From: Muribaculaceae bacterium
Lineage (GTDB): Bacteria; Bacteroidota; Bacteroidia; Bacteroidales; Muribaculaceae
Assembly: GCA_017545095.1 (NCBI GenBank)
Contig: JAFYCU010000002.1
Span: 1-51,832 of the forward strand
Reading direction: 5' to 3'
Length of the DNA: 51,832 bases
Shown here in pieces: positions 42,521-50,601 of this stretch (positions within the stretch are counted from its first letter, which is position 1; each line of letters begins with the position of its first letter). Under the pieces are notes generated by a model. That model was not told where the DNA came from and did no database searches. It saw only the letters and a program-made list of their open reading frames with translations. Made by a program: the position numbers and the translations under genes.

Positions 42521-44602
42521 TCACATTGCCAGACGCAGGCCGATGTAATCGTTGGTGGTGCTGGGTTGACTACCGCTGCGGTTCGACACGCGGCAGTAGC
42601 GTGCCGAGGTTCTCCAGTTGCCACCGCGCCACTGACGGTTGGTGCCAGTCTCAGGACCAGTGGGGTTGGTTTGTGCCTCGCTGGTGTAACTGTTGGCATA
42701 GTCGGAACACCATTCACTCACATTGCCGCTCATGTCGTAGAGACCCAGTTCGTTGGCAGTCTTAGTGGCCACCGCGTGCGATTTGTTTCCGCTGTTGCTG
42801 GCATACCAGGCCACCAAATCGATGTTGTCGCCGCCGGCATATTTGGTGCCTTGGCTCTTGCTGCCGCCACGAGCCGCATATTCCCACTCGGCTTCAGTGG
42901 GCAGTCGGAAATGCTGTCCGGTAAGGGCATTCAATCGTGTGATGAACTCTTGGCAATCATCCCAACTGACACTCTCTACAGGATTGTCGTCACCAATTGT
43001 AGCACTAGGGTTGCTGCCCATCACGGCTTGCCACAAGGCTTGGGTCACCTCGGTTTGACCGATGGAAAAACTGCTCAACGTCACCTTGTGCGCAGGCGAT
43101 TCGTCGGGCCATGGGTCGGTGTCGCCCTGCTCGGCGGTGGCTCCCATCGTGAATGTGCCACCTGCCACACGCACCATTTGGAACGAAACGCCGTTCACCG
43201 TGTAAGTGGCAATATTGTTCGGACTGCTGCTCAGAATAATGTTGATGAGCAGGTTCATATCACTCACGTCCACACCGCCGCTTCCATCCAGGTCGGCTCG
43301 CGACATCACATCGGCATTGTGCTCAAAGCCCAACATCACGTTGATAATCATATTCAAGTCGTTCACGTCCACCAGATCATCGCCATTCAAGTCACCAACA
43401 ACGGCTTCGGCATACTCCTCAATATGCTGGAAATCGGCCCAGCCGTTCCAATAGCAAATATTTTCGTTTTCATATATCTCATAGACCTCATAAGCTGCAC
43501 GAGCACCCGATGGGACATACAAGGTGGCATTTCTCATCGTTTCGTCATCGAATGCATAAGCTGTGCCACCGATGTCGCCCGCATGACCTTGCCACAGTTG
43601 GCAGATTTGGCACGAAGGCGTATTGGATGCCGAATATATTTCGGTCAAACCTGTGCCAGCAAAAGCGTTCTCGCAAAGTTCCTCCATCGTGCTTGGCACA
43701 TAAAGCTTCTTGATTGGAGAACCTGCAAAGGCTTTAGAGCGCACGAAAACAATATTCGACGGAACACACAATGTTTCGGCCAGGTTCGAGCAGTTGCTGA
43801 ACGCCCCCATGGGGATTTCGGTCATGGCTGCGGTGAGTGGCAGACGGTCAACGGCTGTTCCGGCAAAGGTGTATACGCCCAGACTTGTAACACTTTCTGG
43901 CAAAATCACTTCGGCCAAACTGCCGCAATTATGGAACGTGCAATTCAACCGAGTCACATCGCCGGGCACCACCACTGTGGTCAGTTCCTCGCCGTTCACA
44001 TAGAGGTGTCGGGCATACTCGGTGGGATTGCCCGTGGATGTTGTGCGCGATTCGCTCTCAAACCAATTGCCAATTTCATAGGAGTAAAATCCTTTGAAAT
44101 CAATTCGGCACCAAGCATCTATGTCGCTGACATGCACTGCCGTCAATGCGTTGCAGTCTTGGAACGCCGAATGGCCGATGGTCGTAATCGAGGCTGGAAT
44201 CTCCACGCTTGTGATGGCGGTGAAGGCAAAAGCGAGATTGCTGATTCCTGTCACGCTGTATTGGCAACCCTGATGGCTCACGCTGGCGGGAATGACCACG
44301 GCCGGGCCAAGGTCAGGATAGTTGATGTCGGTTGGAACATTGGCCGAGCCATTGCTTCCAATCTCATAGCCTTCTCCATCCACCACCCACATGCCAGTGT
44401 AGTAGCCAAAATATTCATCGTCGTCAGGTGCTTGATAATAGTCCAATTCAATGCTCACGGTGCTGGTGACCTCGACGGTGTGGTCATCGAGTATGTTGTA
44501 GGCCAGCCCGTCGGCCATGAAGTCGTAGGCACTGGCCGTGAGGCCGCCCAACAGGCACAGCGCAGCTGCCAGCCAGCGAAATTTGTGTAAGTTCTGGGTC
44601 AT
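42521..44602 (-). CDS. LRR, dockerin and FGE-like fusion protein
   Basis: A 693-residue exported protein; the signal peptide is at residues 1-25. Residues about 95-385 hold irregular BspA-like leucine-rich repeats (ASITTIGHSAFQDC, PESVTSLGVYTFAG). Residues 403-458 carry two dockerin-type EF-hands (GDLNGDDLVDVNDLNMIINV and DLDGSGGVDVSDMNLLINII). The C-terminal 225 residues are an FGE-sulfatase/SUMF1 domain (FQMVRVAGGTFTMG, RLPTEAEWEYAARGG, GLYDMSGNVSEW). In true formylglycine-generating enzymes two cysteines near the end do the chemistry. Here only SARYCRV remains and the partner position is Thr, so enzymatic activity is doubtful. A dockerin in the middle of a protein is unusual. Confidence 0.87.
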   Translation of the reverse strand: MTQNLHKFRWLAAALCLLGGLTASAYDFMADGLAYNILDDHTVEVTSTVSIELDYYQAPDDDEYFGYYTGMWVVDGEGYEIGSNGSANVPTDINYPDLGPAVVIPASVSHQGCQYSVTGISNLAFAFTAITSVEIPASITTIGHSAFQDCNALTAVHVSDIDAWCRIDFKGFYSYEIGNWFESESRTTSTGNPTEYARHLYVNGEELTTVVVPGDVTRLNCTFHNCGSLAEVILPESVTSLGVYTFAGTAVDRLPLTAAMTEIPMGAFSNCSNLAETLCVPSNIVFVRSKAFAGSPIKKLYVPSTMEELCENAFAGTGLTEIYSASNTPSCQICQLWQGHAGDIGGTAYAFDDETMRNATLYVPSGARAAYEVYEIYENENICYWNGWADFQHIEEYAEAVVGDLNGDDLVDVNDLNMIINVMLGFEHNADVMSRADLDGSGGVDVSDMNLLINIILSSSPNNIATYTVNGVSFQMVRVAGGTFTMGATAEQGDTDPWPDESPAHKVTLSSFSIGQTEVTQALWQAVMGSNPSATIGDDNPVESVSWDDCQEFITRLNALTGQHFRLPTEAEWEYAARGGSKSQGTKYAGGDNIDLVAWYASNSGNKSHAVATKTANELGLYDMSGNVSEWCSDYANSYTSEAQTNPTGPETGTNRQWRGGNWRTSARYCRVSNRSGSQPSTTNDYIGLRLAM

Positions 44603-44605
44603 GAG

Positions 44606-44698
44606 AGTGATGAGTTGTCAGTTATCAGTTGTCAGTCATGAGTAATGAGCTACGAGCTACAAGTCCGCAATGCGGCTCTCGCATCTTGCATCTCGCCT
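44606..44698. repeat. Leader repeat and AGATGC-type units between two genes
   Basis: Positions 44606-44640 hold GTCAGTTATCAGTTGTCAGT (minus-strand ACTGA family, just upstream of the 44602 start). Positions 44647-44663 read GAGCTACGAGCTACAAG, shared with 46988-47014. Positions 44675-44698 hold CATCTTGCATCTCGC. Confidence 0.6.
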
Positions 44699-46011
44699 CA
44701 CTTTATCCATCGCATGATTTCCTTGAAGCTGGTCTTCTTGCCGTAGAGCAGGATGCCGGTGCGGTAGATGCGTGCTGCCACCCACACCATGGCTGCTGCG
44801 GTGGCAAACAGGGCCACGATGCTCAGGGCCAGCTGCCAGAACGGCACATCGTAGGGCAGGCGCACCATCATCACAATGGGCGAGGTGAATGGGATAATGG
44901 AGCACCACACCGCCATGGGACCGTTGGGGTTCTCGATGCAGGCCATGCCGGCATACAGGGCCACAATCATGATCAGGATGATGGGCGAGGTGAACTGCGA
45001 GGCATCGCTGGCCTGGTCCACTGCCGAGCCAAAGGCAGCGAACAACGCTGCATAGAGCAGATAACCGCCTATGAAGTAAAGCAGGAAGCAGGTGAAAATC
45101 TGGCCATAGTTCACGCTCATCACCGCCTTGAGCACGCCCGAGATGTCGAAGCCGCTGTTCTGCACCTCGGCCATAGCATCGGCAGGCAGATTGGGCGAGG
45201 TTGCCAGCAGGTTCACACCCATCACCGTCCCTGCTACCGTGGCCAGGATACCCATCACCACCGTCCACACGGCGAGCTGCGTGAGCCCCACCAGAGCCAC
45301 GCCGATGATTTTGCCCATCATCAGCTGGAACGGCTTGCAGCTGCTCACAATCACCTCCACGATGCGGTTGGTCTTTTCCTCAATCACGCCATTCATGATC
45401 ATCGCGCCATACATCAGCACAAACATATAGGTGAGGAACGCCAGCACCAGGCCGATGGCCATGGCAATCTCGGTCGATGACTCGGTCTCGCTGCCGTCGT
45501 CGCCCCATTTCACACTCTTCACGTCGATGTCCACGTTGGCATCGTCGATCATCTTCTGCAGGTTGGGCACGCCATAGGAGGCGATGTGTGCCTGCGTGAT
45601 GGTGTCGCTCAGTGTGCGGCCGATGTGCGACTTCAGGCTCACGTTCACCGTGTTCTCGCTGTAGATGGTCACCTGCGCGGTGCTGTCGACATCGCGCGGA
45701 ATCACCACCACGGCGGCGAGGCTACCTTGCGACTTGTTGTAGAACTCGCGGGCATCGCCCACGGTGTCGGCACGCAGTGGCACGAACCGGTACAGGTCGG
45801 TGGCTTCGATGGCTTGGCCATAGCGGCCCGTCTCGTCAATCACGGCCACCGTCTCAACATCGCTGCCGGCATCGTTCAGGTAGCCAATCACCAGTGGAAC
45901 GGCGATGATCAAAATCATCAGCACCGGCATCAGGATGGTCATCACGATGAACGACTTGCTGCTCACCGTCGACATATATTCTCGAGCTATAATCAGTTTC
46001 AGCTTTTCCAT
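44698..46011 (-). CDS. NatB-like ABC-2 transporter permease
   Basis: A 437-residue membrane protein. The N-terminus has one segment at about residues 22-44, then a large extracytoplasmic domain (about 45-170). Five to six membrane segments follow from about residue 175, including MAIGLVLAFLTYMFVLMYGAMIMNGVIEEKTNRIVEVIVSS, whose EEKTNRIVEVI is the typical ABC-2/NatB motif. In Bacillus, NatAB exports sodium. In other bacteria relatives export lipids or drugs, so the substrate is open. It is 45 bp downstream of the ATPase gene natA-like, forming one operon. Confidence 0.88.
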   Translation of the reverse strand: MEKLKLIIAREYMSTVSSKSFIVMTILMPVLMILIIAVPLVIGYLNDAGSDVETVAVIDETGRYGQAIEATDLYRFVPLRADTVGDAREFYNKSQGSLAAVVVIPRDVDSTAQVTIYSENTVNVSLKSHIGRTLSDTITQAHIASYGVPNLQKMIDDANVDIDVKSVKWGDDGSETESSTEIAMAIGLVLAFLTYMFVLMYGAMIMNGVIEEKTNRIVEVIVSSCKPFQLMMGKIIGVALVGLTQLAVWTVVMGILATVAGTVMGVNLLATSPNLPADAMAEVQNSGFDISGVLKAVMSVNYGQIFTCFLLYFIGGYLLYAALFAAFGSAVDQASDASQFTSPIILIMIVALYAGMACIENPNGPMAVWCSIIPFTSPIVMMVRLPYDVPFWQLALSIVALFATAAAMVWVAARIYRTGILLYGKKTSFKEIMRWIK

Positions 46012-46056
46012 AATGCAAATGGGGTTATATGGGAAACAATGGGGTAATATGGGAGC

Positions 46057-46959
46057 CTACCCTTTGACCGTTTCGACGAAAATCTCGTGCATCGAGGGGA
46101 GCACCTCATGGAAGCCAGTGAGCGAGTTGTGCTCGTTGAGCCAGGCGATGGCATCGCGCATGGCCACGCCGTCGCACAGGCGCACGAGCGTCTCGCGGCT
46201 GCCCGGTGGCGGGGGCATGTGGGTGAACAGCTGGTCGTTCATGTGCAATGTGCTGCCGGGAACGAGGTCCACGGCAATGATGTTCTTCTTGTGCTGCTGG
46301 CGTATGTCATCAACGCGGCCCTCGAGCACCACCTGGGAGTGGTTGATGAGCGAGATGCGCTCGCACACCGCCTCCACGCTCTCCATGTTGTGGGTCGAGA
46401 ACAGGATGGTGCTGCCCTGCTCGTTCAGGCGCAAAATCTCGGCCTTGAGCTGGTCGGCATTCACGGGGTCGAAGCCCGAGAATGGTTCGTCGAAGATGAG
46501 CAACCGGGGGTGGTGAATCACCGTGGCAATGAACTGCACCTTTTGCTGCATACCCTTGGAAAGGGCTTCGAGTTTCTTGTCGCGCCACTCACCCAGATCG
46601 AAGCGGTCGAGCCAATCGAGCATCTCGCGCTGGGCATCGCCCTTGGCCATGCCCTTCAGACGTGCCAGATACACGATTTGGTCGCCCACTTTCATTTTCT
46701 TGTACAGGCCACGCTCTTCGGGCAGATAGCCGATGTGGCGCACGTCGTCCTCGATGATGGGATGCCCGTCGAGTGTCACGGTGCCGCTGTCGGGGCGGGT
46801 AATCAGGTTGATGATGCGGATGAGCGAGGTCTTGCCGGCACCATTGGGGCCAAGCAGGCCGTAGATGCACCCCTGGGGTACATCCACACTCACATGATTG
46901 AGTGCCATGTGGCCGTCGTATTGCTTGACCACGTCACGCACTTCGATGTAATTGTTCAT
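46057..46959 (-). CDS. NatA-like ABC transporter ATPase
   Basis: A 300-residue ABC ATPase. Walker A is LLGPNGAGKTS near residues 35-45. The signature LSKGMQQKVQF is near 131-141, and Walker B LLIFDEPFSGFD is near 152-163. The HNMESVEAVCERISLINHS block follows near 190-208. The C-terminal 70 residues (about 230-300) form a DUF4162-like domain. Partner of the permease 45 bp downstream. The promoter is probably 47092-47123. Confidence 0.92.
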   Translation of the reverse strand: MNNYIEVRDVVKQYDGHMALNHVSVDVPQGCIYGLLGPNGAGKTSLIRIINLITRPDSGTVTLDGHPIIEDDVRHIGYLPEERGLYKKMKVGDQIVYLARLKGMAKGDAQREMLDWLDRFDLGEWRDKKLEALSKGMQQKVQFIATVIHHPRLLIFDEPFSGFDPVNADQLKAEILRLNEQGSTILFSTHNMESVEAVCERISLINHSQVVLEGRVDDIRQQHKKNIIAVDLVPGSTLHMNDQLFTHMPPPPGSRETLVRLCDGVAMRDAIAWLNEHNSLTGFHEVLPSMHEIFVETVKG

Positions 46960-47091
46960 ATCGTTAAAGTAAACAAGTTTTTATAGTAAACGAGCTACAA
47001 GCTACGAGCTACAAGTTGCGCAATGCGCCTCTAACATCTAAAATCTAACATCTAAAAAACCCTTGCATCTCTTTGACGCAAAAACGCATGG

Positions 47092-47123
47092 CAAAATTAC
47101 ATCAAATGTGCTAAAAAGCCAAA
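47092..47123 (-). promoter_or_regulatory. Promoter of the natAB-like operon
   Basis: TTTG (47123-47120), an exact 20-bp spacer and TAATTTTG (47099-47092) on the minus strand, giving a leader of about 130 nt before the ATG at 46959. That leader contains the 46988-47014 repeats. Confidence 0.65.
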
Positions 47124-47216
47124 AAAGTGGCGAAAAAAGAATCGCAACCACTCAAACTTGTCCATTTTATTTGTCCACCAGTTTAAGCATTTTTTTATCT
47201 GCTTTGTTTTGCCGGC

Positions 47217-47247
47217 TTGTGTATATCAACATTTCTTTGTACTTTTG
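47217..47247 (+). promoter_or_regulatory. Promoter of the cohesin-like/dockerin gene
   Basis: TTG at 47217-47219, an exact 20-bp spacer and TACTTTTG at 47240-47247, 29 bp before the ATG at 47277. It is divergent to the natAB promoter, with 93 bp between the two -33 elements. Confidence 0.65.
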
Positions 47248-47276
47248 TGGGTTCTTAATATCATATTTTATTTGCG

Positions 47277-48527
47277 ATGAAAAGATTCTTCTTTCTGCTG
47301 CTTGCTCTTGTTACTCTGTTGAGCATCGATGGCCGCTGCCTGACCACCAGCGGAACTCACACCAGCACTGCCAGTTCACAGATAATACCTATTGTTGAAC
47401 TCACGTCGGGCGACAGCATTATTCAATCGAGTGACAATTATCTGTATGTGGAGAGTTTCACTATCGTGCCTGGCATGACGAAAACCATCCCAGTGTACTT
47501 ACACAGCACTGTACCCATCTGGTCGTTCCAAGTGGATTTTATCTCAAGTTGCACGAAACAGAAGTTCCATAATATCCAATTTTCGGATGAGTTCATTCAG
47601 CATGTGACTTGGCAAGATTTCACAATTGAGTCCTCCCTGCTCTCTGGGGCTGGAAGCGGAACTTTTCGTGTTGAGGTGAAGAACGAGTCGAGAATCCATT
47701 TCATTCCAGCCTCTGAAAGATTACACGTGTTCAATCTCACCATTTCGATTCCAAATACTGTGGCATTTGCTGATTGGCCTTTCAGGGTGAGAAATTTCTT
47801 GTTTGTCAATGCCGACAACGGTGAGAACATGCAAGGAGCAAACAAGCCGAAAACAATGACGGTAACCAACAATCCTGATGATTATCATATCACGGCGCCA
47901 GACCTCACGGTCACTCCAAGCGACACGGGTCGCGTGTACTCCCTACCGCTAACACTCACTATGCCCCAAGGCGGCAATTTTATCAACTTTTTAATGTTGG
48001 TGACATTCCCCGAAGGACTCAAACCGGCTTGTGACGAGGATGGTCGCTACTGCTACTTGAACGAAGAACTCAACAATCCCGAAACTATTTGTATTCATGA
48101 CATGGACAGAGAGAGTTCTTGGCCTAGATACACTTTTGCCATTTCTGACGCAAGCCGGACTCCCAAAACCAACAATCCTTGTCACCTTATCACCCTCAAC
48201 GTTACACCAACGACAGATTTTGTACCCGGAAATCGTGACATGATGATTTATCTAGACTATATTGATGCCGACGACATCCGTTTTAAGATTGGAACCAGTG
48301 ATTATCCAGTTAAACTCACCACCATCCACTTTACAGACACCATTCCCGGAGATGTAAACAACGATGGTCTAGTAGATGTGGAGGATGTGAACGCCCTTAT
48401 CAGTATTATTTTGGAACTGAACGTGGTAGCCGATTACTGCGGAAACACCAATGTGGACGGCGATGCAACTGGCAAGATAGACATCAACGACTTAAACGCC
48501 TTAATCAACCTTATCTTGGCCCAATAG
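47277..48527 (+). CDS. Secreted cohesin-like protein with C-terminal dockerin
   Basis: A 416-residue exported protein with a signal peptide at residues 1-20. Two beta-rich domains follow (about 50-200 and 205-345). The first opens YVESFTIVPGMTKTIPVYL and continues WSFQVDFI, a pattern close to cohesin domains, in which V-x-G-x-T-V/I-P-V and G/SFQ-D are typical. The second is related but looser (VTPSDTGRVYSLPLTLTM). Two dockerin EF-hands end the protein, GDVNNDGLVDVEDVNALISI near 360-379 and NVDGDATGKIDINDLNALIN near 392-411. If the cohesin reading is right, the protein could bind another dockerin protein from this window. That is inference. Codon use is AT-richer than the natAB genes. Confidence 0.75.
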   Translation: MKRFFFLLLALVTLLSIDGRCLTTSGTHTSTASSQIIPIVELTSGDSIIQSSDNYLYVESFTIVPGMTKTIPVYLHSTVPIWSFQVDFISSCTKQKFHNIQFSDEFIQHVTWQDFTIESSLLSGAGSGTFRVEVKNESRIHFIPASERLHVFNLTISIPNTVAFADWPFRVRNFLFVNADNGENMQGANKPKTMTVTNNPDDYHITAPDLTVTPSDTGRVYSLPLTLTMPQGGNFINFLMLVTFPEGLKPACDEDGRYCYLNEELNNPETICIHDMDRESSWPRYTFAISDASRTPKTNNPCHLITLNVTPTTDFVPGNRDMMIYLDYIDADDIRFKIGTSDYPVKLTTIHFTDTIPGDVNNDGLVDVEDVNALISIILELNVVADYCGNTNVDGDATGKIDINDLNALINLILAQ

Positions 48528-48568
48528 GTTTGCAGGAATCACGGTTAATATCCGCCAGAATAAAAGCC

Positions 48569-48618
48569 AAACCACCATCGGCCGGGGCTCGTTCCGAAGC
48601 TTGGGCCGATGGTGGTTT
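48569..48618. terminator. Bidirectional terminator between 48527 and rocD
   Basis: AAACCACCATCGGCC (48569-48583) and GGCCGATGGTGGTTT (48604-48618) are a perfect 15-bp inverted repeat with TTTT at the end on the plus side and TTTGGCTTTT on the minus side. It fits the convergent genes on both sides. Confidence 0.8.
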
Positions 48619-48641
48619 TGGGATGACACGGGGTCAGGTCG

Positions 48642-49895
48642 TTACTGGCCCATCTCCTCGAAGGTCTTCTTGATGATGCCGATGGCCTCCATGATCTCGT
48701 CCTTGTTGATGCACAACGGCGGGGCAAAGCGGATGATGTGGTCATGCGTGGGCTTGGCCAGCAGACCGTTGTCGCGCAGCTTGAGACAGATGTCCCAGGC
48801 CTTCTTGTCGCCGATGGGCTTGGTCACGATGGCGTTGAGCAGTCCGCGGCCGCGCACCTCGACGATGAACGGCGAGTTGATTTTGCGGATTTCCTCGCGG
48901 AAAATCTTACCCATCTCTTCGGCGTTCTCGGTGAGGTGCTCGTCCTTGACCACCTTCAGAGCCTCGACGGCCACGCGAGCGGCCAGCGGGAAGCCACCAA
49001 AGGTGGAGCCGTGCTCGCCAGGCTTGATGTTGAGCATGATGTCATCGTCGGCCAGGCAGGCGCTCACGGGCAGCACGCCGCCGCCCAGGGCCTTGCCCAG
49101 AATCACGATGTCGGGACGGATGCCGTCGTGCATACTGCACAGCATCTTGCCCGTGCGGGCGATACCCGTCTGCACCTCGTCGGCGATGAAGAGTACGTTG
49201 TGGGCATGGCACAGGTCGAAGCACTTCTTCAGGTAGCCGTCGTCGGGCACAAACACGCCCGCCTCGCCCTGGATGGGCTCGGCGATGAAGGCGCACACCT
49301 CGTCGCCATATTTGTCAAGTGCCTCCTCGAGGGCCTTGGGGTCGTTGTAGGGGATGCGGATGAATCCCGGAGTGAGCGGGCCGTAGTCGGCGTAGGAGCT
49401 GGGGTCGTCGCTCATGGTGATCACCGTCACCGTGCGGCCGTGGAAGTTGCCGCTGCAGCAGATAATCTTGATTTTGTCGTTGGGTATGCCCTTCTTCACG
49501 GCTCCCCAGCGGCGGGCGAGCTTCAGGGCGGTCTCCACGCCCTCAGCACCGGTGTTCATCGGCAGCACCTTGTCGTAGCCGAAATAGTTGTGAATGAATT
49601 CCTCATACTCGCACAGCGCGTCGTTGTAGAATGCGCGCGAGGTCAGGCACAGCACGTCGGCCTGGTCCTTCAGAGCCTTGACGATGCGCGGGTGGCAGTG
49701 ACCCTGGTTCACAGCCGAGTAGCTCGACAGGAAGTCGAAATACTTCTTGCCTTCCACATCCCACACATAGATGCCCTCGCCCTTGTGGAGCACCACAGGC
49801 AGCGGGTGGTAGTTGTGCGCACCATAGCGCTCTTCCAGATCCATGCAACGCTGGCTCTTGCTCATGTTCTCAGTAACGTCGTTTTTTGTTGTCAT
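48642..49895 (-). CDS. rocD: Ornithine aminotransferase
   Basis: RocD converts ornithine and alpha-ketoglutarate to glutamate-semialdehyde and glutamate. The 417-residue class III aminotransferase has a cofactor Lys in [15 protein letters not shown] near residues 280-294. [20 protein letters not shown] near 109-128, GNFHGRT near 148-154 and [15 protein letters not shown] near 242-256 are as in ornithine aminotransferases, not in N-acetylornithine aminotransferases. An in-frame Met at about residue 11 is an alternative start. The terminator at 48569-48618 closes the gene. Confidence 0.94.
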   Translation of the reverse strand: MTTKNDVTENMSKSQRCMDLEERYGAHNYHPLPVVLHKGEGIYVWDVEGKKYFDFLSSYSAVNQGHCHPRIVKALKDQADVLCLTSRAFYNDALCEYEEFIHNYFGYDKVLPMNTGAEGVETALKLARRWGAVKKGIPNDKIKIICCSGNFHGRTVTVITMSDDPSSYADYGPLTPGFIRIPYNDPKALEEALDKYGDEVCAFIAEPIQGEAGVFVPDDGYLKKCFDLCHAHNVLFIADEVQTGIARTGKMLCSMHDGIRPDIVILGKALGGGVLPVSACLADDDIMLNIKPGEHGSTFGGFPLAARVAVEALKVVKDEHLTENAEEMGKIFREEIRKINSPFIVEVRGRGLLNAIVTKPIGDKKAWDICLKLRDNGLLAKPTHDHIIRFAPPLCINKDEIMEAIGIIKKTFEEMGQ

Positions 49896-49934
49896 ATAAT
49901 AAGGATAAATTTTAAGGTGTAATTAGTTCACTTG

Positions 49935-49942
49935 CAAAATTA
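49935..49942 (-). promoter_or_regulatory. -7 box of rocD
   Basis: TAATTTTG on the minus strand (49942-49935), 40 bp before the ATG. TTG at 49968-49966 gives a 23-bp spacer, longer than ideal. Confidence 0.45.
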
Positions 49943-50081
49943 CTCATTATTGCCGACAATGGCATCAAGTTTGCATTTTTTAATACAACAACAGCGTTCT
50001 CACAGCCCTTCTTCGGTGGATGACTTGCAGCATGATTGCAGCATGTTTCCGCAGCTTTTGCGAAAAAAATGCCGAAAAAAG

Positions 50082-50112
50082 TTGCACGATTCAAATATTA
50101 GCTGTAATTTTG
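50082..50112 (+). promoter_or_regulatory. Promoter of tRNA-Cys
   Basis: TTG at 50082-50084, an exact 20-bp spacer and TAATTTTG at 50105-50112, 19 bp before the tRNA. Confidence 0.75.
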
Positions 50113-50131
50113 CACGCTCAAACAGCAATAG

Positions 50132-50203
50132 GGTCGCATGGATGAGTGGTTTAGTCACTGGTCTGCAAAACCAGGCACAGCGGTTCGAGTCCGCTTGCGA
50201 CCT
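50132..50203 (+). tRNA. tRNA-Cys (GCA)
   Basis: The 72-nt cloverleaf folds fully. Acceptor arms are GGTCGCA (50132-50138) and TGCGACC (50196-50202), with discriminator T. The D stem is GAT/GTC, the anticodon stem CTGGT/ACCAG with loop CTGCAAA, and the T stem AGCGG/CCGCT with TTCGAGT. The anticodon GCA is at 50165-50167. The CCA end is not encoded. It is a single gene with its own promoter and terminator. Confidence 0.93.
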
Positions 50204-50209
50204 CAAGGC

Positions 50210-50248
50210 GTATCGCCAATCGATTGGACTCCAGTTGGTTGGCGATAC
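50210..50248 (+). terminator. Terminator of tRNA-Cys
   Basis: GTATCGCCAA (50210-50219) and TTGGCGATAC (50239-50248) form a 10-bp stem followed by ATTTGTTCT, 6 bp after the tRNA. Confidence 0.7.
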
Positions 50249-50487
50249 ATTTGTTCTATGCTCATGCCTCAGCAATTGAAGTAAGCTTCATTGTGTTCGG
50301 CTTACACCGTTTTTCATTCCCTTCAAAGCCGGGTGTCTTGCCCAGCTCTCGAGTTGGAAACTGACACACGCTATGAGTATGCACATTTGCGACTAATGGC
50401 GGATATTCATATATCCATTTAACGGATGTATGAATCGTTTGTTCCTTTTACTAAAACACCCACACCAAAGGTCACAGCGTCAAAAAA
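50249..50487. other. Gene-free stretch between tRNA-Cys and the metG terminator
   Basis: No gene, RNA or promoter is supported here. It contains a few A/T-rich words and no exact promoter pair. Confidence 0.4.
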
Positions 50488-50575
50488 TGGCGGAATCGGC
50501 CCAAGGAATTGCGATTTCGCCAAAAGTTGGTGCTATAATTTGGCGGAATCGCAGCTTTTGAGGCCGATTCCGCCA
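50488..50575 (-). terminator. Nested-hairpin terminator of metG
   Basis: Outer arms 50488-50501 and 50562-50575 are complementary over 14 bp (TGGCGGAATCGGCC type). Inner arms 50511-50524 and 50539-50552 pair with one G/T-type mismatch. On the minus strand the outer stem ends directly before TTTTTT (50486-50481), so it acts as a rho-independent terminator for metG, 27 bp beyond its stop. Confidence 0.75.
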
Positions 50576-50601
50576 AAAGTATGTCGTGTTGTCGTCCGTT
50601 T

